Assembly: GCF_014635705.1 (NCBI RefSeq)
Contig: NZ_BMDI01000001.1
Span: forward strand, 512,008-576,007
DNA length: 64,000 bases
Direction: 5' to 3'
Origin: Oxalicibacterium faecigallinarum
GTDB lineage: Bacteria; Pseudomonadota; Gammaproteobacteria; Burkholderiales; Burkholderiaceae_D
Shown here: positions 39,202-47,434 of the stretch, in pieces
How positions within the stretch are numbered: the first letter of the stretch is position 1
Layout of the letters: each line of letters begins with the position of its first letter
Notes under the pieces: model-generated
The model's input: the letters and a program-made list of their open reading frames with translations, nothing else
What the model was told of the DNA's origin: nothing
Database searches by the model: none
Position numbers and translations under genes: made by a program

Positions 39202-41343
39202 ATGACATGCGAAAAGAAACCTTCACTTTCACGTCTGACACGTTCCATTCGCTACGCCTTGCTGGCTAGCGCGACGACCACGTTTTCAGCTTTGCCTGCC
39301 TACGCGCAGGAGCAGCAAGCCAGGGATGCGGTGTTGCCTGCGGTAGAAGTAACGGGACAGCAGGAGACAGCAACGAGTCCGGTGCAAGGCTACCGTGCCA
39401 CACGCGCTGCCACGGCAACCAAGACCGATACGCCTTTGGCAGAGACACCACAGTCGGTCACCGTAGTGACCAGGGACCAGATGACGGATCAGGGTGCAAC
39501 TAATCTGCAGGATGCGCTGACCTACGCCGCTGGTGTGCGGTCGGATGCGTATGGAGTCGACTCTCGCAACGATGCATTCACCATTCGCGGTGCAACACCG
39601 ACGACTTATGTTGATGGCATGCGACAGACGAATGGCTACTACACAAGCTCGGTGCGTCCTGATCCTTTTACGCTGGAGCGCATCGAGGTGTTGCGAGGCC
39701 CGTCAGCGATGATGTACGGACAGGGTTCAACGGGAGGCGTAGTGAATCTGGTTTCCAAACGTCCGCAGGAAACGTTTCAAGGTGAAGTCGGTGTACAGCT
39801 TGGTACCTTCGGCCGCAAGCAATTGCAGGCAGATGTCACCGGTCCGCTCAGTGAAGATGGCAAATGGTTGTACCGACTGGTCGCCGTGGCACGCGATTCG
39901 GATACGCAAGTTGATTTTGTTGGCGATGATCGCTTCTTGCTTGCCCCCAGTCTGACGTGGAAGCCGAGTGATCGCACTACACTTACTTTCCAGGCGTCGC
40001 ATCAACGTGATCGCACCGGATCGACCGCCCAGTTCTTGCCGTGGGCCGGTATGGTGACCCCGAACGTAAGCGGACAAATTCCTTCCAGTCGTTTTATCGG
40101 TGAGCCAACAGATCGCTACGATACGGATCGCACAACAGTCGGTTACCTGCTTGAACACAAATTCAATGAGCAATGGATGGTGCGGCAAAACATGCGTTAT
40201 GCGCGTAACAAGGTTGATTACGTAACGCACTACGCCGATTCCTTTGCAACCGATCCCTCGACAGGTCAGCCAGGTGGTTGGGCGATTGATCCTGTCAATC
40301 AGCGATTGATCCGTCGTATCGCCGGTGCACAACTGGATCACACGCGGATCACGACGATCGATCAGCATCTGCAAGGCAATCTGCAGACAGGCAACGTGAA
40401 ACACACAGTACTGGCGGGGCTGGATTACACGGATTACCAACTTGATTCGGCACGTGGTAGTGGCAGCAATACCATTGACGTTTATGCACCGGTATATGGC
40501 AACCCGGTTTCCATGACACTGGTGAATCAGCCACGTAATACGCAGAAACAAACTGGGGTGTATCTGCAGGATCAGATGAAGTTTGGTGAAAAATGGATTG
40601 CCGTTCTGGGGGTAAGGCACGATCGCGTGACCAACGGCCTGGCAGGCAGTGCCGACAACAAGGACAGTGCTACAACCGGCCGTCTCGGCCTGATGTACCT
40701 GATGGATAACGGCTGGTCGCCTTATGTGAGTTACAGCGAGTCATTTACGCCGTTGACTGGTACGGATCGTCTGGGTACGCGTTACAAGCCGCTTGAAGGC
40801 GAACAGATCGAAGCAGGCGTGAAATACATGCCAGCCGATGGTAAAAGCCAATTCACAGCAGCCATCTGGAAAATAAAGGAAAAGAATCAGCAGACGAATG
40901 ACCCGGTCAATCCATTGTTCAGAATTCAGGTCGACTCAACAAAGAACAAAGGACTGGAGCTGGAATGGCGTGCTGCCGTGACGCCAACGTTTGATGCGAT
41001 TGCGCATTACAACTATCTGGATCTGGACGATAAATTGACGGGGATTCCCAAACATCAGGCCGCCGCCTGGGGGAAATGGAAGCTCAATGTCGGCGATGTG
41101 AGTGGTTTGTCATTTGGTGCCGGTGTACGTTACATGAGCTCATTCAAGGATGGTATTGCGCCGACCACGCCATCAGTCACCTTGCTGGATACGATGCTGT
41201 CATGGGATAACGGGCAATGGCGCTACGCACTCAACATCAATAACCTGACCGACAAGTTGTATAACGCAGCCTGCCTGTTGCGTGGTGATTGCTGGTATGG
41301 TGCACGGCGGACAGCAGTGGCGAGTGCGACGTATCGGTTCTGA
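39202..41343 (+). CDS. TonB-dependent siderophore receptor 3 (no STN domain)
   Basis: This 713-residue outer membrane receptor has a signal peptide (MTCEKKPSLSRLTRSIRYAL..., ending ALPAYAQEQQ). A TonB-box-like VLPAVEVTGQ follows, then the plug (TPQSVTVVTRDQMTDQGATNLQDALTYAAGV, LERIEVLRGPSAMMYGQGSTGGVVNLVSKRP) and a barrel ending ASATYRF. The pattern is FhuA/FoxA-like, suggesting a hydroxamate ligand, but this is inference. The ATG at 39202 gives a proper signal peptide; an in-frame start at 39112 would add 30 residues. GGGAG lies 10 nt upstream. There is no sigma or FecR gene of its own on its 5' side and no Fur box was seen. Confidence 0.92.
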   Translation: MTCEKKPSLSRLTRSIRYALLASATTTFSALPAYAQEQQARDAVLPAVEVTGQQETATSPVQGYRATRAATATKTDTPLAETPQSVTVVTRDQMTDQGATNLQDALTYAAGVRSDAYGVDSRNDAFTIRGATPTTYVDGMRQTNGYYTSSVRPDPFTLERIEVLRGPSAMMYGQGSTGGVVNLVSKRPQETFQGEVGVQLGTFGRKQLQADVTGPLSEDGKWLYRLVAVARDSDTQVDFVGDDRFLLAPSLTWKPSDRTTLTFQASHQRDRTGSTAQFLPWAGMVTPNVSGQIPSSRFIGEPTDRYDTDRTTVGYLLEHKFNEQWMVRQNMRYARNKVDYVTHYADSFATDPSTGQPGGWAIDPVNQRLIRRIAGAQLDHTRITTIDQHLQGNLQTGNVKHTVLAGLDYTDYQLDSARGSGSNTIDVYAPVYGNPVSMTLVNQPRNTQKQTGVYLQDQMKFGEKWIAVLGVRHDRVTNGLAGSADNKDSATTGRLGLMYLMDNGWSPYVSYSESFTPLTGTDRLGTRYKPLEGEQIEAGVKYMPADGKSQFTAAIWKIKEKNQQTNDPVNPLFRIQVDSTKNKGLELEWRAAVTPTFDAIAHYNYLDLDDKLTGIPKHQAAAWGKWKLNVGDVSGLSFGAGVRYMSSFKDGIAPTTPSVTLLDTMLSWDNGQWRYALNINNLTDKLYNAACLLRGDCWYGARRTAVASATYRF

Positions 41344-41384
41344 TCGGACATGAGGCATTCTTGCGACAAGCTTGCTGCGCCAAA

Positions 41385-41429
41385 TTGACGCTGGATGCCT
41401 CAACTGAAATAATGAGAAACATTCTCATA
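41385..41429 (+). promoter_or_regulatory. Promoter and Fur box of fecI3
   Basis: TTGACG (41385-41390), 17 nt, AATAAT (41408-41413) is a strong sigma-70 match. The Fur box AATGAGAAACATTCTCATA (41411-41429) contains a perfect ATGAGAA / TTCTCAT palindrome and again begins on the third-last base of the -10. Confidence 0.82.
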
Positions 41430-41492
41430 AAGGGCGAGCCAGTCATTTAAATGCAGCCAGCCAATGTCTCCTATCATTAGCTTCTGCTCGCC

Positions 41493-41996
41493 TTGGCCTC
41501 TACTACTTCAAACACTCGTCACATTACCGAACTCTACGTAGAGCATCAGCCTTGGTTGCTTGGCTGGCTAAGAAGAAAGCTGGGTTGCGGTGATCATGCG
41601 GCTGATCTGACACAAGACACTTTTGTGCAGGTAATGAGTGCTGCACATGCTCAGGAAATGCATGAACCTCGTGCGTATCTGACGGTGATTGCCAAACGGT
41701 TAATGTTCAACTTCTGGCGTCGACGTGATCTGGAGCAGGCTTATCTGGATGCGCTTGCAGTGATGCCGGATGAGCATGCACCTTCCCAGGAGGACAGAGT
41801 GATTGTTTTGGAGGCGCTTACGCAAGTTGATCTGATGCTTGCGTCTCTGCCAGAGAAGGTTAAACAGGTTTTCTTATTGAATCAGTTGCATGAAATGACT
41901 TATGCCGAAATTGCAGTGCAACTCGGCATGCCGGTCATTACAGTGCGGCGCTATATGAAGCGTGCGTTGCAAGCGTGCTTGCAGCTGGAGCACTAA
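41493..41996 (+). CDS. FecI-type ECF sigma factor 3
   Basis: This 167-residue ECF sigma factor of the FecI group is the third paralogue here. Region 2 has HQPWLLGWLRRKLGCGDHAADLTQDTF in its span and EPRAYLTVIAKRLMFNFWRR. Region 4 has MTYAEIAVQLGMPVITVRRYMKRAL. The only plausible start is TTG at 41493: the frame is closed by a stop 12 nt upstream of it and no earlier ATG exists, so initiation may be inefficient. The Fur box promoter upstream is the best in the window. The stop is 2 nt before fecR3. Confidence 0.9.
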   Translation: MASTTSNTRHITELYVEHQPWLLGWLRRKLGCGDHAADLTQDTFVQVMSAAHAQEMHEPRAYLTVIAKRLMFNFWRRRDLEQAYLDALAVMPDEHAPSQEDRVIVLEALTQVDLMLASLPEKVKQVFLLNQLHEMTYAEIAVQLGMPVITVRRYMKRALQACLQLEH

Positions 41997-41998
41997 AT

Positions 41999-42985
41999 AT
42001 GCCGTCCGCATCTGTAATCGGCAATCATGGTTCCGAGACAATTCAGCCTGCTGCTCTTGAAGCAGCGATTGACTGGATGGTCGTTTTTCGCTCAGGTGAT
42101 GTCAGCGAACTTGAGCGGTACCATTTTGAGTCTTGGAAAAATGCGCATCCACAGCATGCAGCAGCATGGCAGCATGTCACCGGATTTCTGGATCAGTCGT
42201 TCTCGCCGCTTCATGAAAAAAATCAGACTGCACTAGCAGAAAAACTGATTCTCCGTCCACAAAATAGGCAACGTCGCGCTGTCGTGCGTAGCCTCATCGC
42301 CATTGGATTCTTGGGCGGGACAAGTGCGGTGGTCATGCAGCAAGGTGATATGCAAGCTGTCGCTGCGGATTTAAGAACGGGTATCGGCGAACGTCGTCGT
42401 TTTGAGCTGGAGGATGGTAGTAGTGTCACGCTCAACGCCGATTCAGCGGTTGATGTCCGGTTCAAACAAGATCAGCGTGTGCTCCGTCTTTATAAAGGCG
42501 AATGCATTGTTGATATCCATCCTGATGCCAGCCGTCCATTATCGATTCAAACGGATTGCGGCACTGTTTTAGCAATTGATGGACGTGTTCTGGTCAAACA
42601 GCTTGATGCGCGTAGCTTTGTTTTGCCGTTCGACGGACCTGCGCAGATTACGCATCTTGACGGTCAACGCAGTCGAGTCAGTGCAGGTGAAGGCGTTTGG
42701 TTTGATCGTTATGCCAATCTGGAACCAGTAGGCAATGCTGGATACAAGGCCAGTTGGGAGCAGGGGATGTTGACCGTGCGTGACGAGCGTTTATCCGAGG
42801 TCGTTGCGGCGATTCGTCCTTATCGTGCAGGTTTTATTCGTATTTCACCCGAAGCGGCCAAGCTACGGGTTCTGGGCGCTTTCGTTCTTGATGACACCGA
42901 CAGACTGATCGAATCACTTGTACAAACTCTGCCAATTCGTGTGGACTTTTACAGTCGCTGGTTGGCAGTGATCGATGTCGCATAA
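41999..42985 (+). CDS. FecR-type anti-sigma/transmembrane regulator 3 (full length)
   Basis: The 328-residue protein has a cytoplasmic DUF4880-type domain (about 19-70, EAAIDWMVVFRSGDVSELE, then AHPQHAAAWQHV). A membrane helix (about 98-113, SLIAIGFLGGTSAVVM) is followed by a periplasmic FecR domain (TGIGERRRFELEDGSSVTLNADSAVDVRF is within it) and a receptor-contact end (PIRVDFYSRWLAVID). GGAG at 41986-41989 supports the ATG at 41999. With fecI3 and the STN-containing receptor 4 it makes a complete surface-signalling set. Confidence 0.92.
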   Translation: MPSASVIGNHGSETIQPAALEAAIDWMVVFRSGDVSELERYHFESWKNAHPQHAAAWQHVTGFLDQSFSPLHEKNQTALAEKLILRPQNRQRRAVVRSLIAIGFLGGTSAVVMQQGDMQAVAADLRTGIGERRRFELEDGSSVTLNADSAVDVRFKQDQRVLRLYKGECIVDIHPDASRPLSIQTDCGTVLAIDGRVLVKQLDARSFVLPFDGPAQITHLDGQRSRVSAGEGVWFDRYANLEPVGNAGYKASWEQGMLTVRDERLSEVVAAIRPYRAGFIRISPEAAKLRVLGAFVLDDTDRLIESLVQTLPIRVDFYSRWLAVIDVA

Positions 42986-43071
42986 AAATTTACACCAAGT
43001 GATCACTTTTTCCTGAGTTGTTACACATGTCTTGTGAAGCATTTATTCACATACTCTCAGGAAAACACTTT

Positions 43072-45441
43072 ATGCATCCGATTCCTCCAAGACGTTTTGC
43101 CAAAAGGCCGCTTGTTTTGGCATTGATGTTTGCTTTGTCAGCAGTTAATGCTTATGCGCAAACAGCGACGACTCCCGCTATAAAAGCCGCTGACGCTTTA
43201 CACGATTATCGAATACCTGCCGGACCACTCGGCAGCACGCTGATCGAAATCGCACGTCAGGCAAACGTCACGATTTCCGTCAATCCGCAGTTGGTGCAAG
43301 GGCTACAGGCGCCTGCTATTCAGGGAAGATTGCATGTCAATCAGGCCGTACAGCAAGCATTGGCAGGACAAAAACTTGAACTTGCTCGTACCGCCAACGG
43401 GACGTTGACTGTTCAATCGCGTACATCTGATTCACCGCAAGGGGCGGAAACTACATTGCCAGTTGTCCAGGTGAACGGCAGTGACGCCATTGGTTATGTC
43501 GCGTTGCGAGGCGGCTCTGCTACTAAAACAGACACGCCATTGCTTGAAACGCCGATGTCGATATCCGTCATTACGCGCGCGCAGATGGATGCACAGGCGG
43601 TACAAACAGTAGAGCAATCTTTGCGTTACACGGCGGGTGTTTTAACGGAAATCACTGGCTACGATCTGCGCTATGCCAGTCTCAACATCCGTGGGTTCGA
43701 TGCGACGCTGTATCGCGATGGCTTGCGTGTTTTTAAGTCTGGCACGTATGGCGACTGGCTGGCCGATCCGCAAGGCATTGAACGAGTCGAAGTGCTGAAA
43801 GGGCCTGTCGCAACGCTATACGGACAAGGTGGTCCTGGTGGGTTGGTTAATCAGGTCTCCAAGCGTCCTGTCGATGCATCGATCAATGACGTCACCGTGT
43901 CGGCCGGTAATCATGCACGGTATCAAACCACGTTCGACTTCAACCGTTCGTTGAATGAAGACGGTAGCTTGCTGTTTCGAGTGAACGGGCTGGCACGTGA
44001 TGCAAAAACGCAAACGGATTACTCGCAAGATAATCGTTTCTATGTTGCCCCCGCACTGACCTGGAAGCCGAATGCAGCCACCTCGCTCACGATCCTTGCT
44101 GATTACACGCAAGATCGCATGACACCCAAAAGCTGGTGGCCGAATGAATCATTACTGAAAACCTATAACGGCCGATCAATACCGGTCAGGGCATTCGCGG
44201 GCGAACCTGGGTTCGATCATTACAATCGCGATATGGCTTCGCTAGCCTATCTGTTTGAGCATCGCTTTGACGATACGCTGGTACTGCGCCATAACGTGCG
44301 CTATGCTGATTTCAAGTTGGATTATCAGCATGTTTACGCGAGAGATGTTGTTGCAAATACGACGCGAGTCAATCGCTCAGCACTGATATCGCGCGTTAAT
44401 AGTCGTGTGTTGACGGCGGATACGCATCTGCAAAAAGATTTGAATACAGGCAGCGTCAAGCACAAGCTGCTCGTTGGTGTGGATTATCAGGATTTTTCTG
44501 GCACTGAAGATTTGAATACGAGCGGCACGGCATCGCAACTGGATATTTTCAATCCGGTATATGGCGGCGCTGTGACGGTGCCATCGTTAGTGCGCAGCAC
44601 AGCGACGGTCAAGCAGTATGGTTTGTATCTGCAAGACCAGATGAAATGGGGGCAGTGGATTGTCAATGCGGGGTTACGTCGAGACAAGGCTGAAACCTCG
44701 CGCGCGTCGGGTGCAACAACGATTCAAGTCGATGACGGGAAAACTACAGGTAATCTTGGTTTGCTTTATCTGTTTAATAATGGGTTAGCGCCATACGCCA
44801 GTTACTCGACATCTTTTGCGCCCGTTATAGGCACGAACTTCAATGGGACACCGCAACCAGAAACCGGCGAGCAATTTGAGATTGGCATGAAGTATCAGCC
44901 CGTCGGTTCAAATAGTTTTTTGGCGGCATCCCTGTTTGATTTGCGCAAGCAGAATGTGACGACAGTCGATCCGAATAACCCGGCACGACGCGTGCAAACG
45001 GGCGAAGTACGTTCACGCGGTCTGGAACTGGAAGGCAAGGCGAGTCTGACACGTCGGCTGGATTTGATTGCCAGCTACACCTGGCTTGATCCTGAAATCA
45101 CCAAAAGCAATACTGCTGCCGAGCTTGGCAAGATGCCGTTTCAGACTGTGCGACATACGAGCAAGCTTTGGATAGATTACACATTCAGCAATGATGTGTT
45201 GCCAGGATGGGGTATCGGCGCGGGGGTAAGAAAAGTGGGCAAGTCGGTTGCAGATGTACCGGCCAATCTTTACTTCAATCCGGGCTACACACTGGTTGAT
45301 GCTGCGGTGCATTACCAGTCAGGTCCGATTCGTTTTTCTCTGAATGCGGCAAATCTGTTTGATAAAGTGACTTTAGCCAATCGTGCGCAGTTTTATGGAC
45401 AGGGGCGAACAATTACTGCGACCCTGGGTTATCGCTGGTAA
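43072..45441 (+). CDS. TonB-dependent siderophore receptor/transducer 4 (with STN domain)
   Basis: This 789-residue receptor has a signal peptide ending VNAYAQTA. An STN domain follows (about 45-110, YRIPAGPLGSTLIEIARQANVTISVNPQLV), then the plug (TPMSISVITRAQMDAQAVQTVEQSLRYTAGVL, IERVEVLKGPVATLYGQGGPGGLVNQVSKRP) and a barrel ending TATLGYRW. The STN domain predicts signalling through FecR3 to FecI3. The barrel pattern is FhuE/FpvA-like; the ligand is unknown. AGGAAA lies upstream of the ATG at 43072. A hairpin terminator follows inside the 3' end of the opposing globin gene. Confidence 0.93.
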   Translation: MHPIPPRRFAKRPLVLALMFALSAVNAYAQTATTPAIKAADALHDYRIPAGPLGSTLIEIARQANVTISVNPQLVQGLQAPAIQGRLHVNQAVQQALAGQKLELARTANGTLTVQSRTSDSPQGAETTLPVVQVNGSDAIGYVALRGGSATKTDTPLLETPMSISVITRAQMDAQAVQTVEQSLRYTAGVLTEITGYDLRYASLNIRGFDATLYRDGLRVFKSGTYGDWLADPQGIERVEVLKGPVATLYGQGGPGGLVNQVSKRPVDASINDVTVSAGNHARYQTTFDFNRSLNEDGSLLFRVNGLARDAKTQTDYSQDNRFYVAPALTWKPNAATSLTILADYTQDRMTPKSWWPNESLLKTYNGRSIPVRAFAGEPGFDHYNRDMASLAYLFEHRFDDTLVLRHNVRYADFKLDYQHVYARDVVANTTRVNRSALISRVNSRVLTADTHLQKDLNTGSVKHKLLVGVDYQDFSGTEDLNTSGTASQLDIFNPVYGGAVTVPSLVRSTATVKQYGLYLQDQMKWGQWIVNAGLRRDKAETSRASGATTIQVDDGKTTGNLGLLYLFNNGLAPYASYSTSFAPVIGTNFNGTPQPETGEQFEIGMKYQPVGSNSFLAASLFDLRKQNVTTVDPNNPARRVQTGEVRSRGLELEGKASLTRRLDLIASYTWLDPEITKSNTAAELGKMPFQTVRHTSKLWIDYTFSNDVLPGWGIGAGVRKVGKSVADVPANLYFNPGYTLVDAAVHYQSGPIRFSLNAANLFDKVTLANRAQFYGQGRTITATLGYRW

Positions 45442-45457
45442 TTATTTCTGTATGTGA

Positions 45458-45862
45458 TCAATCGAGCCGGAGGTCCTTCGGCATGGATCCCGGCTCGTTT
45501 TTCATTTGCCAGCTATACCAGAGGCTTTGTGCAATTCGTTGGGCGGTCGTATAAGCACGCTGGCCCATGGCTTCGTTCGGTTGTTCTTTTGTCGTTTCAA
45601 GAAAAAGTGACAGCCATCGCTGGAACAATGCTTCGTCCAGATGTGGCATGGCTGCATGCTTTTGCATTGGCGTGCCGGTGTACGAACCAGTCGCCCGCAG
45701 AATGGATGACCAGAAGCTGGTCAGGGTGAGCAGATGTTCGTCCCAGTCATGTACCTGTGTATTGAAGATCGGACCCAGTACATCATCCTTGCGCACTTTG
45801 GCATAAAAGGCATGGACGAGGGTGCGGACTTCTTCTTCGGTGCAAAGGTCGGGGGTGAGCAT
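45458..45862 (-). CDS. Group III truncated haemoglobin
   Basis: This 134-residue 2-over-2 globin is of the trHbP/Ctb class. Expected haem-pocket residues are visible: Phe19-Tyr20 (helix B, LVHAFYAKV), a His near residue 43, the proximal His74 (AAMPHLDEALFQRWL) and Trp83. Group III globins bind O2 and NO tightly; Campylobacter Ctb is linked to microaerobic growth and nitrosative stress. It lies downstream of the DUF1348 gene on the same strand, separated by a strong 17-bp hairpin. No clear ribosome binding site was seen. Confidence 0.92.
   Translation of the reverse strand: MLTPDLCTEEEVRTLVHAFYAKVRKDDVLGPIFNTQVHDWDEHLLTLTSFWSSILRATGSYTGTPMQKHAAMPHLDEALFQRWLSLFLETTKEQPNEAMGQRAYTTAQRIAQSLWYSWQMKNEPGSMPKDLRLD
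45463..45502 (+). terminator. Terminator after receptor 4
   Basis: CGAGCCGG (45463-45470) pairs with CCGGCTCG (45490-45497), with a 19-nt loop, and is followed by five T. It lies inside the 3' coding end of the opposite-strand globin gene. Confidence 0.7.
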
Positions 45863-45914
45863 GATGCGGTCTGTGATGTAGGGCGAGAGTCGAAAACAGC
45901 CTCGATGGTAAACC

Positions 45915-45959
45915 TTTCGCCGCTTCGCTTGTTCGATGCAATCAAGCGAAGCGGTGAAA
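45915..45959. repeat. 17-bp hairpin between the DUF1348 and globin genes
   Basis: TTTCGCCGCTTCGCTTG (45915-45931) and CAAGCGAAGCGGTGAAA (45943-45959) pair over 17 bp, with one G-U pair and an 11-nt loop. No T run follows on either strand, so it is not a standard terminator. It may be an RNA-stability or processing element or a partial terminator. Confidence 0.7.
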
Positions 45960-45978
45960 ACGAATCAGAAACTGCGGA

Positions 45979-46458
45979 TCAGAGGCCGAGTTCGGACAGG
46001 CCCGGGTGATCGTCGGGACGACGACCGAGAGGCCAGTGAAACTTGCGTTCCGATTCCTTGATCGGTTTGTCGTTGATTGATGCATAGCGGTTGATCATCA
46101 GACCGTCTTCACCAAACTCCCAGTTTTCATTGCCATACGAACGGAACCAGTTTCCGGCATCGTCATGCCATTCATAGGCGTAACGCACAGCAATGCGGTT
46201 CTCCGTGAAGGCCCACAATTCCTTGATCAGACGATAATCGAGTTCCTTGGCCCATTTGCGTTCGAGGAAGGCTTGTGCTTCGGCACGATTGGTGACGAAC
46301 TCGGACCGGTTACGCCATTTAGTATCGACGCTGTAGGCGAGGGCAACTTTCTCAGGATTGCGACCGTTCCAGCCATCTTCTGCGAGACGCACTTTTTGTG
46401 CAGCGGTCTCACGGGTAAATGGTGGCAATGGCGGGCGAACGTTTGGATTGGCGGACAT
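45979..46458 (-). CDS. DUF1348 / NTF2-like protein
   Basis: The 159-residue cytoplasmic protein belongs to DUF1348 (nuclear transport factor 2-like fold). Family landmarks are the N-terminal [32 protein letters not shown] and the later [25 protein letters not shown]. Its function is unknown. AAGGAG is well placed before the ATG. A TetR-family gene lies directly upstream on the same strand (130 nt away); this pairing is common and suggests that TetR controls it. Confidence 0.92.
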   Translation of the reverse strand: MSANPNVRPPLPPFTRETAAQKVRLAEDGWNGRNPEKVALAYSVDTKWRNRSEFVTNRAEAQAFLERKWAKELDYRLIKELWAFTENRIAVRYAYEWHDDAGNWFRSYGNENWEFGEDGLMINRYASINDKPIKESERKFHWPLGRRPDDHPGLSELGL

Positions 46459-46588
46459 CTGAATCTCCTTTTAGGAACAACGGTAAGAACAGCAACTGAT
46501 AACAACAATAAGAACTACGTGTACTGGGTCTTGCTTTCAAACTTATGTATCAAACTTGCGCATCAAATGTTATGTATGCCAAACGACA

Positions 46589-47179
46589 TTACTTGCGCTG
46601 TGGCGGTCGCATGTCGAGCAGCTTGCGTGCAAGCTTTTGTGCTTCACGCGCTGCTTCTTTCTTTTCCATGACGAGTGCAACCGTGATCGCGCCATCGATC
46701 AGGATTAGAAATTCCGCTGCCAATTCATCCGGATCATCTGCGCCGTATTCTTCTGCCAGTTGCCGCAGGTAATCACGCAACTTGACCTTGTGCAGTTTGG
46801 CGACTGCGCGAATCGGATCGCCAGGATCGCCGATCTCACCTGCGGCATTGATGAAGGCGCAGCCGCGAAAATCCGGCGTAAAAAACCATTGCTCCAGCGC
46901 ATCGAAGGTGGAGAGCAGCCGACCTGCTGGCGTGTCTGCCTTGCCGCTGGTTGTAATAAACCAGTTCATCCAGCGTACGTCGCGCTTGGCTAACGCATCG
47001 GCGACCAGCTCATCTTTATCCTTGTAGTAGCGATAGATGGTTTTTCTTGCAACGCCCGATTCCTTGACTATTCTGTCCATGCCGGTTGCGGTAATGCCGC
47101 CCGCATAGATCAGCCGCTCAGTCGCTGCGAGCAGCTTGCGCTGGGTTTCGGTGAGTGTCGGATCGTCCATGTGGCGCAT
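46589..47179 (-). CDS. TetR-family transcriptional regulator
   Basis: This is a 196-residue TetR/AcrR-type repressor. Its N-terminal helix-turn-helix (about 10-55) runs through TQRKLLAATERLIYAGGITATGMDRIV, KESGVARKTIYRYYKDKDELVADAL. A helical ligand-binding domain follows. I chose the ATG at 47179; ATG 47170 and a TTG at 47206 are in frame. A perfect 14-bp palindrome sits just upstream and overlaps the only AAGGAG-like sequence, which suggests self-repression. The likely target is the DUF1348 gene downstream. The inducer is unknown. Confidence 0.9.
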   Translation of the reverse strand: MRHMDDPTLTETQRKLLAATERLIYAGGITATGMDRIVKESGVARKTIYRYYKDKDELVADALAKRDVRWMNWFITTSGKADTPAGRLLSTFDALEQWFFTPDFRGCAFINAAGEIGDPGDPIRAVAKLHKVKLRDYLRQLAEEYGADDPDELAAEFLILIDGAITVALVMEKKEAAREAQKLARKLLDMRPPQRK

Positions 47180-47182
47180 GGT

Positions 47183-47196
47183 AGAACGATCGTTCT
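47183..47196. promoter_or_regulatory. Palindromic operator of the TetR gene
   Basis: AGAACGATCGTTCT is a perfect 14-bp palindrome ending 4 nt before the TetR start codon, as expected for an autorepressor site. No second copy was noticed near the DUF1348 start. Confidence 0.65.
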
Positions 47197-47275
47197 CCTT
47201 CGTCAAGCGGTTTTACGCACTTCGTTCGCAATCTGTTGTTCGCGACTTTGCGCTTGAGCAAGGATTGCTGATTAG

Positions 47276-47289
47276 TTGATGTAGCTCAA
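47276..47289 (+). promoter_or_regulatory. FNR/ANR-like site upstream of cydD
   Basis: TTGATGTAGCTCAA matches the TTGAT-N4-ATCAA consensus at 9 of 10 positions. A weak -10 (CATACG, 47314-47319) lies where a class II FNR promoter centred at -41.5 would place it. It lies 146 nt before cydD. Confidence 0.65.
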
Positions 47290-47434
47290 AAGATGAAATT
47301 CTGGTTGGCGCAACATACGGTCAACCACTGAAGATAAGTGGGGCAGTTTGTCCTTGGCGCATGTGCATGGACATATTGTCCTCGGGTGATTTGCCATATC
47401 GACAGACTATTTCGACTGATCGACACTCCGTCTC

